A stretch of DNA of 64,000 nucleotides from Rhodocyclaceae bacterium. Lineage in GTDB: Bacteria; Pseudomonadota; Gammaproteobacteria; Burkholderiales; Rhodocyclaceae. Position numbers and translations under genes: made by a program. The notes under the pieces were generated by a model that did not search any database, was not told the DNA's origin, and was given only the letters and a program-made list of their open reading frames with translations. Shown piece by piece: positions 26,275 to 36,264 of the stretch. Numbering within the stretch: position 1 is the first letter of the stretch; each line of letters starts with the position of its first letter. The DNA lies in the NCBI GenBank assembly GCA_030824115.1, contig JAVBYI010000004.1, positions 366,852-430,851 of the forward strand. Direction: 5' to 3'.

Positions 26275-28738
26275 GCGCGGGCTGGCTGCGGACGAGCGCG
26301 ACAAAGGCCTCGGCACTGAGCGGTCGGCCGAGCAGGTAGCCCTGTACCTCGTTGCAGCCGAGACGTTCCAGAGCGGCAAGTTGCTCATCCAGTTCAACCC
26401 CTTCGGCCACGACCGACAAGCCGAGGCTGCGCGCCATGGCGACGACGGCGGCGGCAATCGCGGCATCGTCTTCGTTGTGGTGCAGTTCGTTGATGAAGGA
26501 ACGGTCGATCTTGACTTCGTCGATGGGGAAGCGCCGCAGGTAGGAGAGGCTGGAGTAGCCAGTGCCGAAATCGTCCAGCGAGAGCGTGATGCCTTTCTGT
26601 TTGAGCGAGCGGAGAATCATCAGCGCGCTATCCACATCGTGCATCACCATGCTCTCGGTCATCTCGAAGATGAATGCCGAAGGATCGGCGCCGGTTTCTT
26701 CCAGAAGGCTAGTGACCAGCTCGGGCAGGTCATCCTGACGGAACTGGCGGGCCGAAATGTTGATGGCGATCTTGAGCGCCGGCAGGCCGGCATCGCGCCA
26801 GGCCGCCTGTTGCGCAAACGCGGCGCGGATGACCCAGGCGCCAATCGGCAGGATCAGGCCGGTATCCTCGGCAAGCGGGATGAACTCACCCGGATGGGTC
26901 AGGCCGATCTGCGGTTGCTCCCAGCGGATCAGCGCTTCGGCACCGATGATGCGACGCGTGCTGACATCGACCTTGGGCTGGTAGTGCAGCAGGAATTCGC
27001 CGCGTTCGAGCGCACGCCGCAGGGCGCCTTCCTTGTCGACCCGGTTGAGGGCCATGTTGGCCAGGTCGGGTGTGTAGCTGCGCACGCTGTTGCGGCCGTG
27101 TTCCTTGACGCGGTACATGGCCATGTCGGCGTTGCGCAGCAGAATCTCGCCATGCTCGCCATCGCGCGGAAAGAGCGCCATGCCGATACTGGCACCGACA
27201 TAGACCTCGTTTTCTTCGAGCTGAATCGGCTGAGCCATCGCGTCGATGATCTTGTGCGCCACATGATCGGCATCGTCCGTATGGGCGAGGTCGGTGAGGA
27301 CGACGACAAATTCATCGCCGCCGAGACGGGCTACCGTGTCGGTTTCGCGCACGCATTGGTGCAGGCGGGCGGCGATTTCGCGCAGCAGCATGTCGCCGGC
27401 CGTATGACCGTAGGCATCGTTGATGTGCTTGAAGTGATCGAGGTCAAGCAGTGCGACGGCGACCTGCCGGCCGGAGCGGCGAGCGAGATTGATGGCCTGG
27501 GTGATGCGGTCGTTGAGCAGGCTGCGGTTGGCGAGGCCGGTGAGACTGTCGTGCGTCGCCTGATGCTCCATCGCTTCCTGGTAGCGGATGCGGTCGCTGA
27601 CATCGTTGATGATGCTGACGAAGTGGGTGGTCTCGCTGATGCTGGCATCGCTGATTGGGGCGATGAACAACTCGTTCCAGAACATCGTGCCGTCCTGGCG
27701 ATAGTTGCGCAGGATGGCATGCCCTGGGCGTCGTTCGCGCAGGGCGGTACGGATTTCGTTGAGGCCTGGCTGGGCGAGGTCGTCGCGCACCAGAAAGCGG
27801 CCGACGCGACCGACGGCCTCGGCGGCGCTGTAGCCGGTGATTTGCTCAAACGCTGGATTGACGTAGAGAATCGAGTGATCGTCGGCTGCGGCACAACTGA
27901 TCATCACACCGTTATTGGTGGAGGCGAGCGCCTGTTCGCGCAGCAGCAGAGCGGCTTCGACTTCGCGCAGGTGGGTGATGTCTTCCTTGATGGCGATCAG
28001 TTGGGTGACGGCGCCGGTGTTGTCGCGGAGGGGCGTGATGTGCTGTCGCTCCCAGTAGAGCGAACCATCCTTGCGACGATTGCGAATCACACCCTGCCAG
28101 GAGGCGCCACGATTGACGCTGGCCCACATGTCGCGGTAGGTCTCGTCCGGCGTGTCACCGGATTTCCACAGGGCCGGCGTTTCCCCCTTGATGGCATCCA
28201 GCGCATAGCCGGTCAATGCGGTGAAAGCGGCATTGCAATAGAGGACGTGACCTTTGGGGTCGGTGATGACGACTGCGTGCGGATTCTGCTCGACGGCCTG
28301 GGAGAGCATCGAGTTACGTGCCGCCAGCGTTTCGTGTTCAGCCACGGCAATCCGCGCCTCAAGAGCGATGGCGAAATCATCCGCCAGCCGGGTCAGGATG
28401 TCGAGCTGGTCGTCGCGAAAATCCTGGTTGATCGTGGCCAGGGTGAGGCAACCGAGACGTTGGCCGTGATGGCTCACCGGGATGGTGCACTCGCCCGAGA
28501 CGAAGCTCCAGCCCTGGCGCGGCGATTCACAGTTTACGTTACAGCTGGCGCAGAGATTGATTTCGACGTGGCTGTATTCCCCTGTCGCTGTCAGCGCTTC
28601 GCCGAGACAGCGCGCCAAGTCTGCCGCATCCTTTGACTGGTGTAGACAGTCGCTCCAGCGGATGAACAGGGCGAGTTGCCGCTGCAGTCTGGCAACATCG
28701 GTTTCTTGCGCGGCGATTTCCAAGGATGAAGGCGGCAT
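26261..28738 (-). CDS. GAF-PAS-PAS-GGDEF-EAL c-di-GMP protein
   Basis: 825 aa, soluble. Order: a GAF-like N-terminal sensor (~10-165) with cysteines in NLCASCNVNC, PAS (~170-290, WQGVIRNRRKDGSLYWERQ), a second PAS (~295-415), GGDEF (~415-580; LGGDEFVVVL) and EAL (~590-825; AEALIRWEQ, DDFGTGYSSLSYL). Both catalytic signatures look intact, so net activity is uncertain. The gene is inserted on the opposite strand between hslV and hslU, which are normally adjacent. Confidence 0.9.
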   Translation of the reverse strand: MPPSSLEIAAQETDVARLQRQLALFIRWSDCLHQSKDAADLARCLGEALTATGEYSHVEINLCASCNVNCESPRQGWSFVSGECTIPVSHHGQRLGCLTLATINQDFRDDQLDILTRLADDFAIALEARIAVAEHETLAARNSMLSQAVEQNPHAVVITDPKGHVLYCNAAFTALTGYALDAIKGETPALWKSGDTPDETYRDMWASVNRGASWQGVIRNRRKDGSLYWERQHITPLRDNTGAVTQLIAIKEDITHLREVEAALLLREQALASTNNGVMISCAAADDHSILYVNPAFEQITGYSAAEAVGRVGRFLVRDDLAQPGLNEIRTALRERRPGHAILRNYRQDGTMFWNELFIAPISDASISETTHFVSIINDVSDRIRYQEAMEHQATHDSLTGLANRSLLNDRITQAINLARRSGRQVAVALLDLDHFKHINDAYGHTAGDMLLREIAARLHQCVRETDTVARLGGDEFVVVLTDLAHTDDADHVAHKIIDAMAQPIQLEENEVYVGASIGMALFPRDGEHGEILLRNADMAMYRVKEHGRNSVRSYTPDLANMALNRVDKEGALRRALERGEFLLHYQPKVDVSTRRIIGAEALIRWEQPQIGLTHPGEFIPLAEDTGLILPIGAWVIRAAFAQQAAWRDAGLPALKIAINISARQFRQDDLPELVTSLLEETGADPSAFIFEMTESMVMHDVDSALMILRSLKQKGITLSLDDFGTGYSSLSYLRRFPIDEVKIDRSFINELHHNEDDAAIAAAVVAMARSLGLSVVAEGVELDEQLAALERLGCNEVQGYLLGRPLSAEAFVALVRSQPAHGAV

Positions 28739-28847
28739 GGTGTCTGTAACTAAAGTTGTGAAATCATATCACCTTGCCGGGGCAGCCCGGTTGCTGGCGG
28801 CCGCTGTGGAATAATGCCGCTCTCGATGCTTTGACCCCTCATCCACC

Positions 28848-30179
28848 ATGCCTTTGATGACCAGTCACATGACGCCAGCCGAGATCGTCTCGGAACTCGA
28901 TAAACACATCGTCGGCCAGGGCCGCGCCAAGCGCGCGGTGGCCATTGCCTTGCGCAATCGTTGGCGGCGTGCGCAAGTGGCGGAGCCGCTGCGCTCGGAA
29001 ATCACGCCGAAGAACATCCTGATGATCGGCCCCACCGGCGTCGGTAAGACCGAGATCGCACGCCGCCTGGCCCGCCTCGCCAATGCGCCTTTCATCAAGG
29101 TTGAGGCAACGAAATTTACCGAGGTGGGCTACGTCGGTCGCGATGTCGATACGATCATTCGTGATCTGGCCGAGACGGCCGTCAAGGACGAGCGCGAACG
29201 CGCAATGAAGCAGGTGCGCGATCGTGCGCTAGATGCTGCCGAAGATCGGGTGCTGGATGTGCTGCTGCCGCCGGCACGCAGCGGATTTGGCGAAGCGGCT
29301 CCGGCCGAGGAAACCACGACGCGCCAGAAGTTTCGCAAGAAGCTGCGCGAGGGTGAGCTCGATGACAAGGAGATCGATATCGAAGTTGCGGCGCCCGTCG
29401 CCAGTATGGAAATCCTCGCGCCGCCCGGCATGGAGGATCTGACCCAGCAGATTCAGGGCATGTTCCAGAACCTTGGCAGCGGCAAGAAAAAAGCGCGGCG
29501 TATGCGCATTGCCGATGCCCTGAAAGCGATGACCGATGAGGAAGCGGCGCGCCTGGTGAATGACGAGGAAGTGAAGTTGCGCGCCGTCAAGAATGTCGAG
29601 CAGAACGGCATTGTGTTTCTCGACGAAATGGACAAGATTGCCTCGCGCAGTGAAACGCAGGGTGCCGATGTGTCACGTCAGGGCGTGCAGCGTGACTTGC
29701 TGCCGCTAGTGGAAGGAACGACGGTCACGACCAAGTTCGGCATGATCAAGACCGACCACATTCTGTTCATCGCCAGCGGTGCCTTTCACTTCGCCAAACC
29801 GTCGGATCTGATCCCTGAATTGCAGGGCCGCTTTCCGATTCGCGTTGAACTCGATTCGCTTTCGGTGGACGATTTCGAGTGCATCCTGACGCAGACCGAT
29901 GCCTGCCTGACGCGCCAGTACGAAGCCTTGCTGGGTACGGAAGACGTGCGGCTGGAATTTGCGGCAGAGGGTATTCGCCGCCTGGCGCAGATTGCCTTCG
30001 AGGTGAACGAGAAGACCGAGAATATCGGCGCGCGGCGGCTCTATACCGTGATGGAAAAACTCCTTGAGGAGGTTTCCTTCGGTGGCGCGACAGGCACGGT
30101 GCGTATCGATGCCGCCTACGTCGATGCGCGGCTGGCCGAGTTGGCACGTCGCGAGGACCTGTCGCGCTACGTGCTCTGA
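28848..30179 (+). CDS. hslU: HslU ATPase subunit of the HslUV protease
   Basis: 443 aa. Walker [10 protein letters not shown] at ~61-69, Walker [11 protein letters not shown] at ~253, the I-domain between them, and the C-terminal RDLSRYVL that inserts into HslV. HslU is an AAA+ unfoldase feeding substrates to HslV. The start is either 28848 or the ATG at 28857; neither has a clear Shine-Dalgarno. It lies 2.8 kb from hslV and converges on lysA with a 1-bp gap. Confidence 0.96.
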   Translation: MPLMTSHMTPAEIVSELDKHIVGQGRAKRAVAIALRNRWRRAQVAEPLRSEITPKNILMIGPTGVGKTEIARRLARLANAPFIKVEATKFTEVGYVGRDVDTIIRDLAETAVKDERERAMKQVRDRALDAAEDRVLDVLLPPARSGFGEAAPAEETTTRQKFRKKLREGELDDKEIDIEVAAPVASMEILAPPGMEDLTQQIQGMFQNLGSGKKKARRMRIADALKAMTDEEAARLVNDEEVKLRAVKNVEQNGIVFLDEMDKIASRSETQGADVSRQGVQRDLLPLVEGTTVTTKFGMIKTDHILFIASGAFHFAKPSDLIPELQGRFPIRVELDSLSVDDFECILTQTDACLTRQYEALLGTEDVRLEFAAEGIRRLAQIAFEVNEKTENIGARRLYTVMEKLLEEVSFGGATGTVRIDAAYVDARLAELARREDLSRYVL

Positions 30180-30180
30180 A

Positions 30181-31434
30181 TCAGGGTAGTAGCGCTTCGC
30201 CAGCGAACAGTTCGGCGACCGTCTCGCGGCGGCGAATCAGGTGGGGGGTCGTGTCATCGACCATCACTTCCGCCACACGCGGCCGCGTGTTGTAGTTCGA
30301 ACTCATCGCCATGCCATAGGCGCCGGCGGAGAGAATCGCAAGCAGGTCGCCCTCGGCAAGGGCAAGTTCGCGGTCGTGACCGAGGAAGTCGCCGGATTCG
30401 CAGATGGGGCCGACAATCTCATAGCGCAGTGCTTCTGCGCCTGCCGTCTTGCCAGCGCCGACTTTTCTGATTTCATGAAAGGCGTCGTAAAGCGCGGGAC
30501 GTGCGAGGTCGTTCATGGCAGCATCGACGACAGCAAAGTTCTTTTCCTCGCCGTGCTTGAGAATCTCGACGCGCGTGAGCAGCAGGCCGGCATTGCCGAC
30601 CAGTGAACGGCCGGGCTCGACCAGCAGCATTTCTGTGCGGCCTTTCAGTTGGTCAAGCATTGGCGCCAGATAATCGGCAGTGGGCAGTGCCGCTTCATCG
30701 CGGTAACGAATGCCCATGCCGCCACCCAGGTCGATGTGCGCGAATTGGATGCCCTCCACGCCCAGTCGATCCACCAGCCCGATCACTTTCGCTGCCGCAT
30801 CGGCGGCAGGTTGCGGGTCGAGTAGTTGCGAGCCGATATGGCAGGCGATGCCGCGAATCTCGAGGTGGGGCAGGTCATGGGCGCGGCGATACAGTTCGAC
30901 GGCTGTTTCGAAGGGCACGCCGAACTTGGCGCTCTTCAGACCGGTGGAAATGTAGGGGTGGGTCTTGGGGTCGACATCAGGATTGACGCGCAGGGCGATG
31001 GGCGCACGCTTGCCCATTTCACCGGCGAGCGTATTCAGATGTTCGAGTTCACTCGCGGATTCGATATTGAAGCAATAGATGCCGGCAGTGAGTGCCTGGC
31101 GCATTTCCTCACGCGACTTGCCGACACCGGAGAAAACAATCTTGCCCGGGTCGCCATCGGCGGCAATGACGCGTGCCAGTTCGCCACCGGAAACAATATC
31201 GAAGCCAGCGCCGAGTTTGGCGAAGACATTGAGGATGGCCAGGTTTGAGTTGGCCTTGACGGCATAGCAGATGCGCGCGCTGCGGCCGGCAAGTGCGGCT
31301 CGATAGGCCTCAAAGGCAGCGGTGAGTGCCCTGCGGGAATAGACATAGCAGGGCGTGCCAAAGCGTGCGGCGATGTCGGCCAATGGCACGGCTTCGATGT
31401 GCGCGACATCATTTGAAATTTGGATCAGGCTCAT
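30181..31434 (-). CDS. lysA: diaminopimelate decarboxylase
   Basis: 417 aa, a fold-III PLP enzyme that decarboxylates meso-DAP to lysine. The PLP Lys is in RICYAVKANSNLAIL, with the glycine loop HIDLGGGMGIRY, the Arg/Glu block VEPGRSLVGNAG and the active-site Cys in GPICESGDFLG. Just before that block, KVGAGKTA is encoded by a sense copy of the 25-bp repeat, in a stretch that is variable among homologues. It overlaps lptM by 4 bp (ATGA). Confidence 0.95.
   Translation of the reverse strand: MSLIQISNDVAHIEAVPLADIAARFGTPCYVYSRRALTAAFEAYRAALAGRSARICYAVKANSNLAILNVFAKLGAGFDIVSGGELARVIAADGDPGKIVFSGVGKSREEMRQALTAGIYCFNIESASELEHLNTLAGEMGKRAPIALRVNPDVDPKTHPYISTGLKSAKFGVPFETAVELYRRAHDLPHLEIRGIACHIGSQLLDPQPAADAAAKVIGLVDRLGVEGIQFAHIDLGGGMGIRYRDEAALPTADYLAPMLDQLKGRTEMLLVEPGRSLVGNAGLLLTRVEILKHGEEKNFAVVDAAMNDLARPALYDAFHEIRKVGAGKTAGAEALRYEIVGPICESGDFLGHDRELALAEGDLLAILSAGAYGMAMSSNYNTRPRVAEVMVDDTTPHLIRRRETVAELFAGEALLP
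30442..30466 (-). repeat. interspersed 25-bp repeat, copy 8 (inside lysA, sense)
   Basis: On the minus strand: AAAA, core GTCGGCGCTGG, CAA, GACGGCA; translated K-V-G-A-G-K-T-A. Confidence 0.95.
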
Positions 31435-31634
31435 TGGGCAGGGGCTTGGGGACTGTTATGATCAACCGCCTCGTCGGCCGGGGCAGCCGGTTTTGGCGCT
31501 GGCGCAGGTACTTTCTTGACCTGTCGGGGCGCCAACTCCTGGGGAGGCAGGATCAATGGCCCTTTGTTGCCGCAGGCCGACAGGAGCAGGGTGCCGGCAA
31601 TTAGCAGGCATGAGGCGGGGAGTCGCGTATTCAT
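31431..31634 (-). CDS. lptM: LptM (YifL-like) small lipoprotein
   Basis: 67 aa from ATG 31634. Signal peptide with lipobox LLSAC, then the family motif GNKGPLILPP right after the lipidated Cys, and a Pro/Ala-rich tail. In E. coli LptM helps assemble the LptDE LPS translocon. It is located just before lysA (4-bp overlap), the conserved cyaY-lptM-lysA-dapF neighbourhood in many proteobacteria. It is divergent from cyaY with 27 bp between starts. Confidence 0.85.
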   Translation of the reverse strand: MNTRLPASCLLIAGTLLLSACGNKGPLILPPQELAPRQVKKVPAPAPKPAAPADEAVDHNSPQAPAQ

Positions 31635-31661
31635 GGCGGCGATGTTAACACGGAGGCAAAG

Positions 31662-31988
31662 TTGGAAGAACGGGATTTCCTGGCATTGGCGGATGCCGAA
31701 TTGGCGCGTATGGAAGCTGCGCTGGAGCAACTCTCAAACGCCGGCGAGGTGGATTTTGATTTTGAGTTGAAACCGGGCGGCATCATCGAGATTGTGTTGG
31801 AGGACGACAGCAAGATCATTGTCAATCGGCATGCGGCGGCACAGGAAATCTGGGTGGCGGCGCGTTCCGGCGGCTTTCATTTCAAACCGCCAGCATGGAC
31901 GGGTACCCGCGATGGCTTGGGCTTGGCTGACGTCTTGTCGCGCTGCATGAGCGATCAGGCGGGGAGAACGGTCAGTGTGACGTGGTAG
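31662..31988 (+). CDS. cyaY: frataxin-like iron-sulfur assembly protein CyaY
   Basis: 108 aa with a TTG start at 31662, supported by a GGAGG site 7-8 bases upstream; no ATG is available. Acidic helix 1 (MEERDFLALADAELARMEAAL) and the beta-sheet sequences IIEIVLEDDSKIIVNRH, QEIWVAARSGGFHF are typical of CyaY, which binds iron and modulates IscS. The 3' end overlaps the convergent mrcA by 17 bp. Confidence 0.9.
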   Translation: MEERDFLALADAELARMEAALEQLSNAGEVDFDFELKPGGIIEIVLEDDSKIIVNRHAAAQEIWVAARSGGFHFKPPAWTGTRDGLGLADVLSRCMSDQAGRTVSVTW

Positions 31989-34347
31989 GTGCGGCGCCTG
32001 GCATCGATACGCGACGATCTGGTGTGACGGGGCGGATCTGTGCTTGCTCGACCGGTGCGGGTGCCTGAACCGGTTGGCTCCAGGCCGTGGGTTCTGTGGT
32101 CTCTTCAGGCGGCGTTGCATATTCCAGATAGACGTGGTCGCGGATGGGGGCACCGGTTGCCGGATCATTGCTGTGCGCGACCGTCAAGCCACTCGGTGCC
32201 TGGCCGTGCATTTCGGGGACATCCTTGAGCGCGGTTTCCATATAGCCGATCCAGATTGGTAATGCGGCCGAGCCACCAGTCTCACCACTGCCCAATTTCT
32301 TCGGCTGGTCGAAACCGATCCAGGCAACGCCGACCATTGAGGGCTGGTAGCCGCAGAACCAGGCGTCGACGTAGTCATTGGTGGTGCCGGTCTTGCCGGC
32401 CAAGTCGCTGCGCTTGAGGGCTTGTGCAGCCCGCGTCGCCGTGCCGCGTCGCACGACATCCTTCATCATGCTGTCCATCAGCCAGGCATTGCGGGCGTCG
32501 ATGATGCGCAAGGATTCATCGCCGGCCACCACGGGCGTGGTTTCGGCCAGCACCTTGTTGTTGGCATCGAGAATCTGTTTGACGATGAAAGGTTCAACCT
32601 TGTAGCCGCCGTTGGCAAATACGCCATAGGCGGCGAGGTGTTGCCAGGGGGTGACATTGCCAGCGCCCAGTGCAAGCGTCAGGTAAGGCGGGTTCTTGTC
32701 CTTGTCGAAGCCGAAGCGGCTGACATAGTCCTGCGCATAATGCGGGTCAATCGAACGGACCAAGCGGATCGACACCATGTTTTTCGATTTCGCCAGTGCG
32801 GTACGCAGCGTCATGGGGCCGTCGTACTTGCCGTCATAGTTTCTCGGCTCCCAGGCCTGACTGCCGGTCTCTTCGGCCGTGATCGAGAGGGGTTCGTCGG
32901 GGACGACCGACAGGGGGCTGAAGCCTTTTTCCAGTGCAGCAGAATAGACGAAGGGTTTCATGCTTGACCCTGGCTGACGCCATGCCTGGGTCACGTGATT
33001 GAACTTGTTGCGATTGAAATCGAAGCCGCCGACCAGTGCGCGGATTGCGCCATCGTTCGGGTTGGCTGCCACGAACGCTGCCTCGACTTCCGGCCATTGG
33101 GTAATCTGCCAGATGCCCTTGGCATCCTGATTCAGACGGATGATCGCGCCGCGTCGAACACGCTTGTTTGGTGGTGCTTTCTCATCGAGCATCCGTTGTG
33201 CGAACTTGAGTCCGGCGCCCTCGACATTGACGATTTCTCCGCCGGGAAGATAGGCGCGGATTTGGGTCGGGCTGGCGTCGAGCACCAGTGCCAGGCGCAA
33301 ATCTTCTGCATCTTCATGATCATTGAGGAGCTCTTCGATTTGCTCATCATCGTCGCGGGTGATCGACTTCATGTCGAGGTAGGCCTCGGCACCGCGGTAT
33401 CCATGGCGTCGGTCGTAATCGAGCACGGCCTTGCGCAGGCTACGGTAGGCGGCTTCCTGCTCGGGGCGTGTCAGGGTGGTGATGACCTTGATGCCATCCA
33501 CATAGGCACTTTCCGAGTAGGCCTCGACGGCAATTTGGCGTGCCATCTCGGCAACGTAGTCGGCCTTGAGCGCGAACTGGTCGATCTGGCGGTGTACATG
33601 CAGCGGGGTATCAATGGCCTTTTTGTAACTTGGCTCATCAATGAAGTCGAGTTGCAGCATGCGACGCAGGACATACTGCTGACGTAATGCGGCGCGTTTG
33701 GGATTGGCCACCGGGTTATAGGCGGAAGGGGCTTTTGGCAGGCCGGCCAGCATCGCCATTTCGGCGACATTCAGTTCCTTGATGTCCTTGCCGAAGTAGA
33801 TGCGTGCTGCTGCGGCGAAGCCATAAGCGCGTTGACCAAGGTAAATCTGATTGACGTAGATCTGCAGGATTTCATCCTTCGACAGACTGCCCTCAATCTT
33901 GAAGGCCAGCAAGGCTTCGTAGAGCTTTCGGGTCAGTGTCTTTTCGGAAGAGAGAAAGAAATTGCGGGCAACCTGCATCGTGATGGTCGATGCCCCCTGG
34001 CGCTTGCCGCCGCCGAGAAAATTGGCATACGCAGCACGCAGTACGCCCATCGTGTCGATGCCGGGATGCTGATAAAAACGTTCATCCTCGGCGGCCAGAA
34101 TGGCCTGCTTCATGGCTTCCGGCACTTCCTGGATGCGCACAAAATGACGACGCTCCTCCCCAAACTCACCGATCAGATAGCCATCAGCGGTGTAGACGCG
34201 CAAGGGAATTTTAGGTTGATAATCCGTCAGCACATCGACAGAAGGCAACCGTGGGTAGGCAAGAATGACGACAATCCCCACCAGCGCCAAGCCAGCGAAT
34301 AGGGTGCCCAAGATCAAACTAGGCAGCAGAAGTAACCAGCGCAACAT
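31972..34347 (-). CDS. mrcA: penicillin-binding protein 1A (bifunctional transglycosylase/transpeptidase)
   Basis: 791 aa. N-terminal transmembrane helix (~5-30), then the GT51 glycosyltransferase (EDERFYQHPG, STITMQVARN, KDEILQIYVNQIYLG), an OB-like insert with repeated acidic residues (DDDEQIEELLNDHEDAED), and the transpeptidase with SxxK in PGSSMKPFVYS, SKN in AKSKNMVSIRL and KTG in LAGKTGTTNDY. It polymerises and cross-links peptidoglycan. It is divergent from the pilMNOPQ operon, the usual betaproteobacterial and gammaproteobacterial arrangement. Confidence 0.95.
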   Translation of the reverse strand: MLRWLLLLPSLILGTLFAGLALVGIVVILAYPRLPSVDVLTDYQPKIPLRVYTADGYLIGEFGEERRHFVRIQEVPEAMKQAILAAEDERFYQHPGIDTMGVLRAAYANFLGGGKRQGASTITMQVARNFFLSSEKTLTRKLYEALLAFKIEGSLSKDEILQIYVNQIYLGQRAYGFAAAARIYFGKDIKELNVAEMAMLAGLPKAPSAYNPVANPKRAALRQQYVLRRMLQLDFIDEPSYKKAIDTPLHVHRQIDQFALKADYVAEMARQIAVEAYSESAYVDGIKVITTLTRPEQEAAYRSLRKAVLDYDRRHGYRGAEAYLDMKSITRDDDEQIEELLNDHEDAEDLRLALVLDASPTQIRAYLPGGEIVNVEGAGLKFAQRMLDEKAPPNKRVRRGAIIRLNQDAKGIWQITQWPEVEAAFVAANPNDGAIRALVGGFDFNRNKFNHVTQAWRQPGSSMKPFVYSAALEKGFSPLSVVPDEPLSITAEETGSQAWEPRNYDGKYDGPMTLRTALAKSKNMVSIRLVRSIDPHYAQDYVSRFGFDKDKNPPYLTLALGAGNVTPWQHLAAYGVFANGGYKVEPFIVKQILDANNKVLAETTPVVAGDESLRIIDARNAWLMDSMMKDVVRRGTATRAAQALKRSDLAGKTGTTNDYVDAWFCGYQPSMVGVAWIGFDQPKKLGSGETGGSAALPIWIGYMETALKDVPEMHGQAPSGLTVAHSNDPATGAPIRDHVYLEYATPPEETTEPTAWSQPVQAPAPVEQAQIRPVTPDRRVSMPGAAPTTSH

Positions 34348-34576
34348 CGTGTCAGGGATGGGAGTATGGGTGGAAAGGCGCAGTGATTATAGGTGAGAGG
34401 GTAGGCATCCGATGGCCGCCTATCCCACCTTGCTAGCCTGTTGCGTAAATGTTTTCGTCCCTCGCCGCGCGTCATATTGGTTAAAGAATTTTCTTTACAG
34501 CCGATATAGTTGTTGTTAGCATCTGAAGTAAATTATTGGTATCTTTTGTAACCATTTGATAGAGAAGGAATTATCC
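34348..34576. promoter_or_regulatory. mrcA-pilM divergent promoter region
   Basis: 229 bp without a gene, AT-rich towards pilM. A perfect inverted repeat (TAAAGAA, TT, TTCTTTA) lies at 34482-34497 and could be an operator. Several TATAGT/TATCTT-like hexamers follow, but I cannot assign -35/-10 pairs with confidence. Confidence 0.45.
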
Positions 34577-35653
34577 TTGGAGATCGATCTCTCCATTCTC
34601 AACCCGAAAGCGCGCTCTCTGGTGGGCGTCGACATCAGTTCGTCAGCCGTCAAGATGGTTGAGCTGTCGGGTGGTGGTGCCGTCCAGTACCAGTTGGAGG
34701 GGTATGCCATTGAGCCATTGCCGGAAGGTGCAGTGGTCGATGGCAATATCTCCAATCTGGATACCGTTACTGACTCGGTCGCACGATGCTGGAAGCGCAT
34801 GGCTACGTCAACTAAGTATGTGGCCATGGCGATGCCGACGGCTGCGGTTATTACCAAGAAGATTATTTTGCCTGCGGGGTTGCGTGAGTCGGAGATGGAA
34901 ATTCAGGTCGAATCCGAGGCCAACCAATACATCCCGTTTGCGCTTGAAGAGGTCAATCTTGATTTTCAGGTGATGGGCCCCTCACCTTCTGGACCGGAAG
35001 AGGTTGAGGTGATGATTGCTGCCTCAAGAAAAGAAGGGGTTGAGGATCGTGTCGCATGTGCTGAGTCGGCCAATCTCAGGGCGACGGTCATGGATATGGA
35101 GTCGTATGCGGCATTGTCTGCATTCGAACTGATCCAGGCCCAGTATCCAGAGGGCAAGACCGAAACTTTTGCATTGGTGGATATTGGCGCTAATGCTATG
35201 AAGGTCGCCATGGTGAAGGGCGATCAAATGATCTATAACCGCGAGCAGGCATTTGGCGGAAATCAACTGACACAAGACATGGTGCGCGCGTACGGCATGA
35301 GCCATGAAGAGGCGGAAAATCTCAAGCGCACTGGCCCGATGCCGGATAACTTTGAAGCCGAAATCCTGCAGCCATTTTTGGATAATCTGGCGCTAGAGGT
35401 TTCCAGAGCCTTGCAGTTCTTCTTTACCTCGACGCAATATAGCGAGGTACATCATATTGCCCTGATGGGCGGCGGAGCCCTGCTGCCAAGCATTGCGGAT
35501 ATCGTTGCCGATCGTACTCAGGTTGATACCTTCAAGGCCAACCCTTTTGCGAATATGAGCTTTGCTCAACGGGTGAGGCCCAAAAACCTTCTGAACGATG
35601 CCCCGTCACTATTGGTGGCTTGTGGCCTCGCCCTGCGGAGGTTCGATCAATGA
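34577..35653 (+). CDS. pilM: type IV pilus inner-membrane platform protein PilM
   Basis: 358 aa from TTG 34577, chosen because GAAGGAA lies six bases upstream; a TTG at 34556 would add seven residues. It is an actin-like ATPase: SLVGVDISSSAVKMVEL (phosphate 1), LVDIGANAMKVAMV (phosphate 2) and IALMGGGALLPSI (adenosine motif). PilM binds the PilN N-terminus on the cytoplasmic face and links PilNO to the motors. First of five co-directional, overlapping pil genes, in a stretch visibly more AT-rich than its neighbours. Confidence 0.93.
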   Translation: MEIDLSILNPKARSLVGVDISSSAVKMVELSGGGAVQYQLEGYAIEPLPEGAVVDGNISNLDTVTDSVARCWKRMATSTKYVAMAMPTAAVITKKIILPAGLRESEMEIQVESEANQYIPFALEEVNLDFQVMGPSPSGPEEVEVMIAASRKEGVEDRVACAESANLRATVMDMESYAALSAFELIQAQYPEGKTETFALVDIGANAMKVAMVKGDQMIYNREQAFGGNQLTQDMVRAYGMSHEEAENLKRTGPMPDNFEAEILQPFLDNLALEVSRALQFFFTSTQYSEVHHIALMGGGALLPSIADIVADRTQVDTFKANPFANMSFAQRVRPKNLLNDAPSLLVACGLALRRFDQ

Positions 35654-36264
35654 TCCGTATTAACCTGCTGCCTCACCGAGAGGAGCGGCGCAGGACATTG
35701 CGCCAACAGTTTTATGCCCTTGCTGGACTGGTTACAATTCTTGCCGGATTTGTGTGGTTTGTTGGATTCAGCTTTATTGGTGGGCAGATCGAGAGTCAGA
35801 CCGCAAAGAATGATTATCTGAAAAAAGAAATTGCTACGCTGGATACTCAAATTGAGGAAATTAAAAAGCTAAAGGAGCAAACAGATTCATTGCTTGCAAG
35901 AAAACAGGTTATTGAGTCACTGCAAGCAAACCGATCCGAGACAGTTTATTTATTCAACGAACTGGCTCAGCAACTGCCAACAGGTATATATCTGCGATCC
36001 ATTAAACAAGAACAACAGAAAGTGACGCTTCTTGGATATGCGCAGTCAAATGCTCGCGTTTCCAGTTTGATGCACAATCTGGAGCAGTCGCCAGCCTTGG
36101 AACGGCCAGTGCTTGTCGAAATTAAGGCTGTAACGGTGGGTAAAAGGCGACTCAATGAATTCAATATGAATATTCATTTGACGCGACAGACTAGTGAGAG
36201 TGAGGATAAAGCACGTAAGGGGAAACCTGGCGTGGCAGCAGGTAAGTCGGGAGGGGCAAAATGA
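35650..36264 (+). CDS. pilN: type IV pilus assembly protein PilN
   Basis: 204 aa from ATG 35650 (4-bp overlap with pilM). The N-terminal INLLPHREERRR is the PilM-binding motif, followed by one transmembrane helix (~22-44), a coiled coil (~50-85) and a ferredoxin-like periplasmic domain. The Lys/Ser/Gly-rich tail (ARKGKPGVAAGKSGGAK) is unstructured. PilN and PilO form the periplasmic alignment complex. Codon use is AT-richer than in the flanking housekeeping genes. Confidence 0.93.
   Translation: MIRINLLPHREERRRTLRQQFYALAGLVTILAGFVWFVGFSFIGGQIESQTAKNDYLKKEIATLDTQIEEIKKLKEQTDSLLARKQVIESLQANRSETVYLFNELAQQLPTGIYLRSIKQEQQKVTLLGYAQSNARVSSLMHNLEQSPALERPVLVEIKAVTVGKRRLNEFNMNIHLTRQTSESEDKARKGKPGVAAGKSGGAK

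Noticed and set aside
26177..28636. 819-codon open frame antisense to the GAF-PAS-GGDEF-EAL gene
   Set aside because: Shadow of a strongly supported gene with intact GGDEF and EAL motifs.
31490..31515. GGCGCTGGCGC near the lptM gene
   Set aside because: Only the middle of the core matches; no GTC and no GACGGCA. It is part of the Pro/Ala-rich lptM tail.
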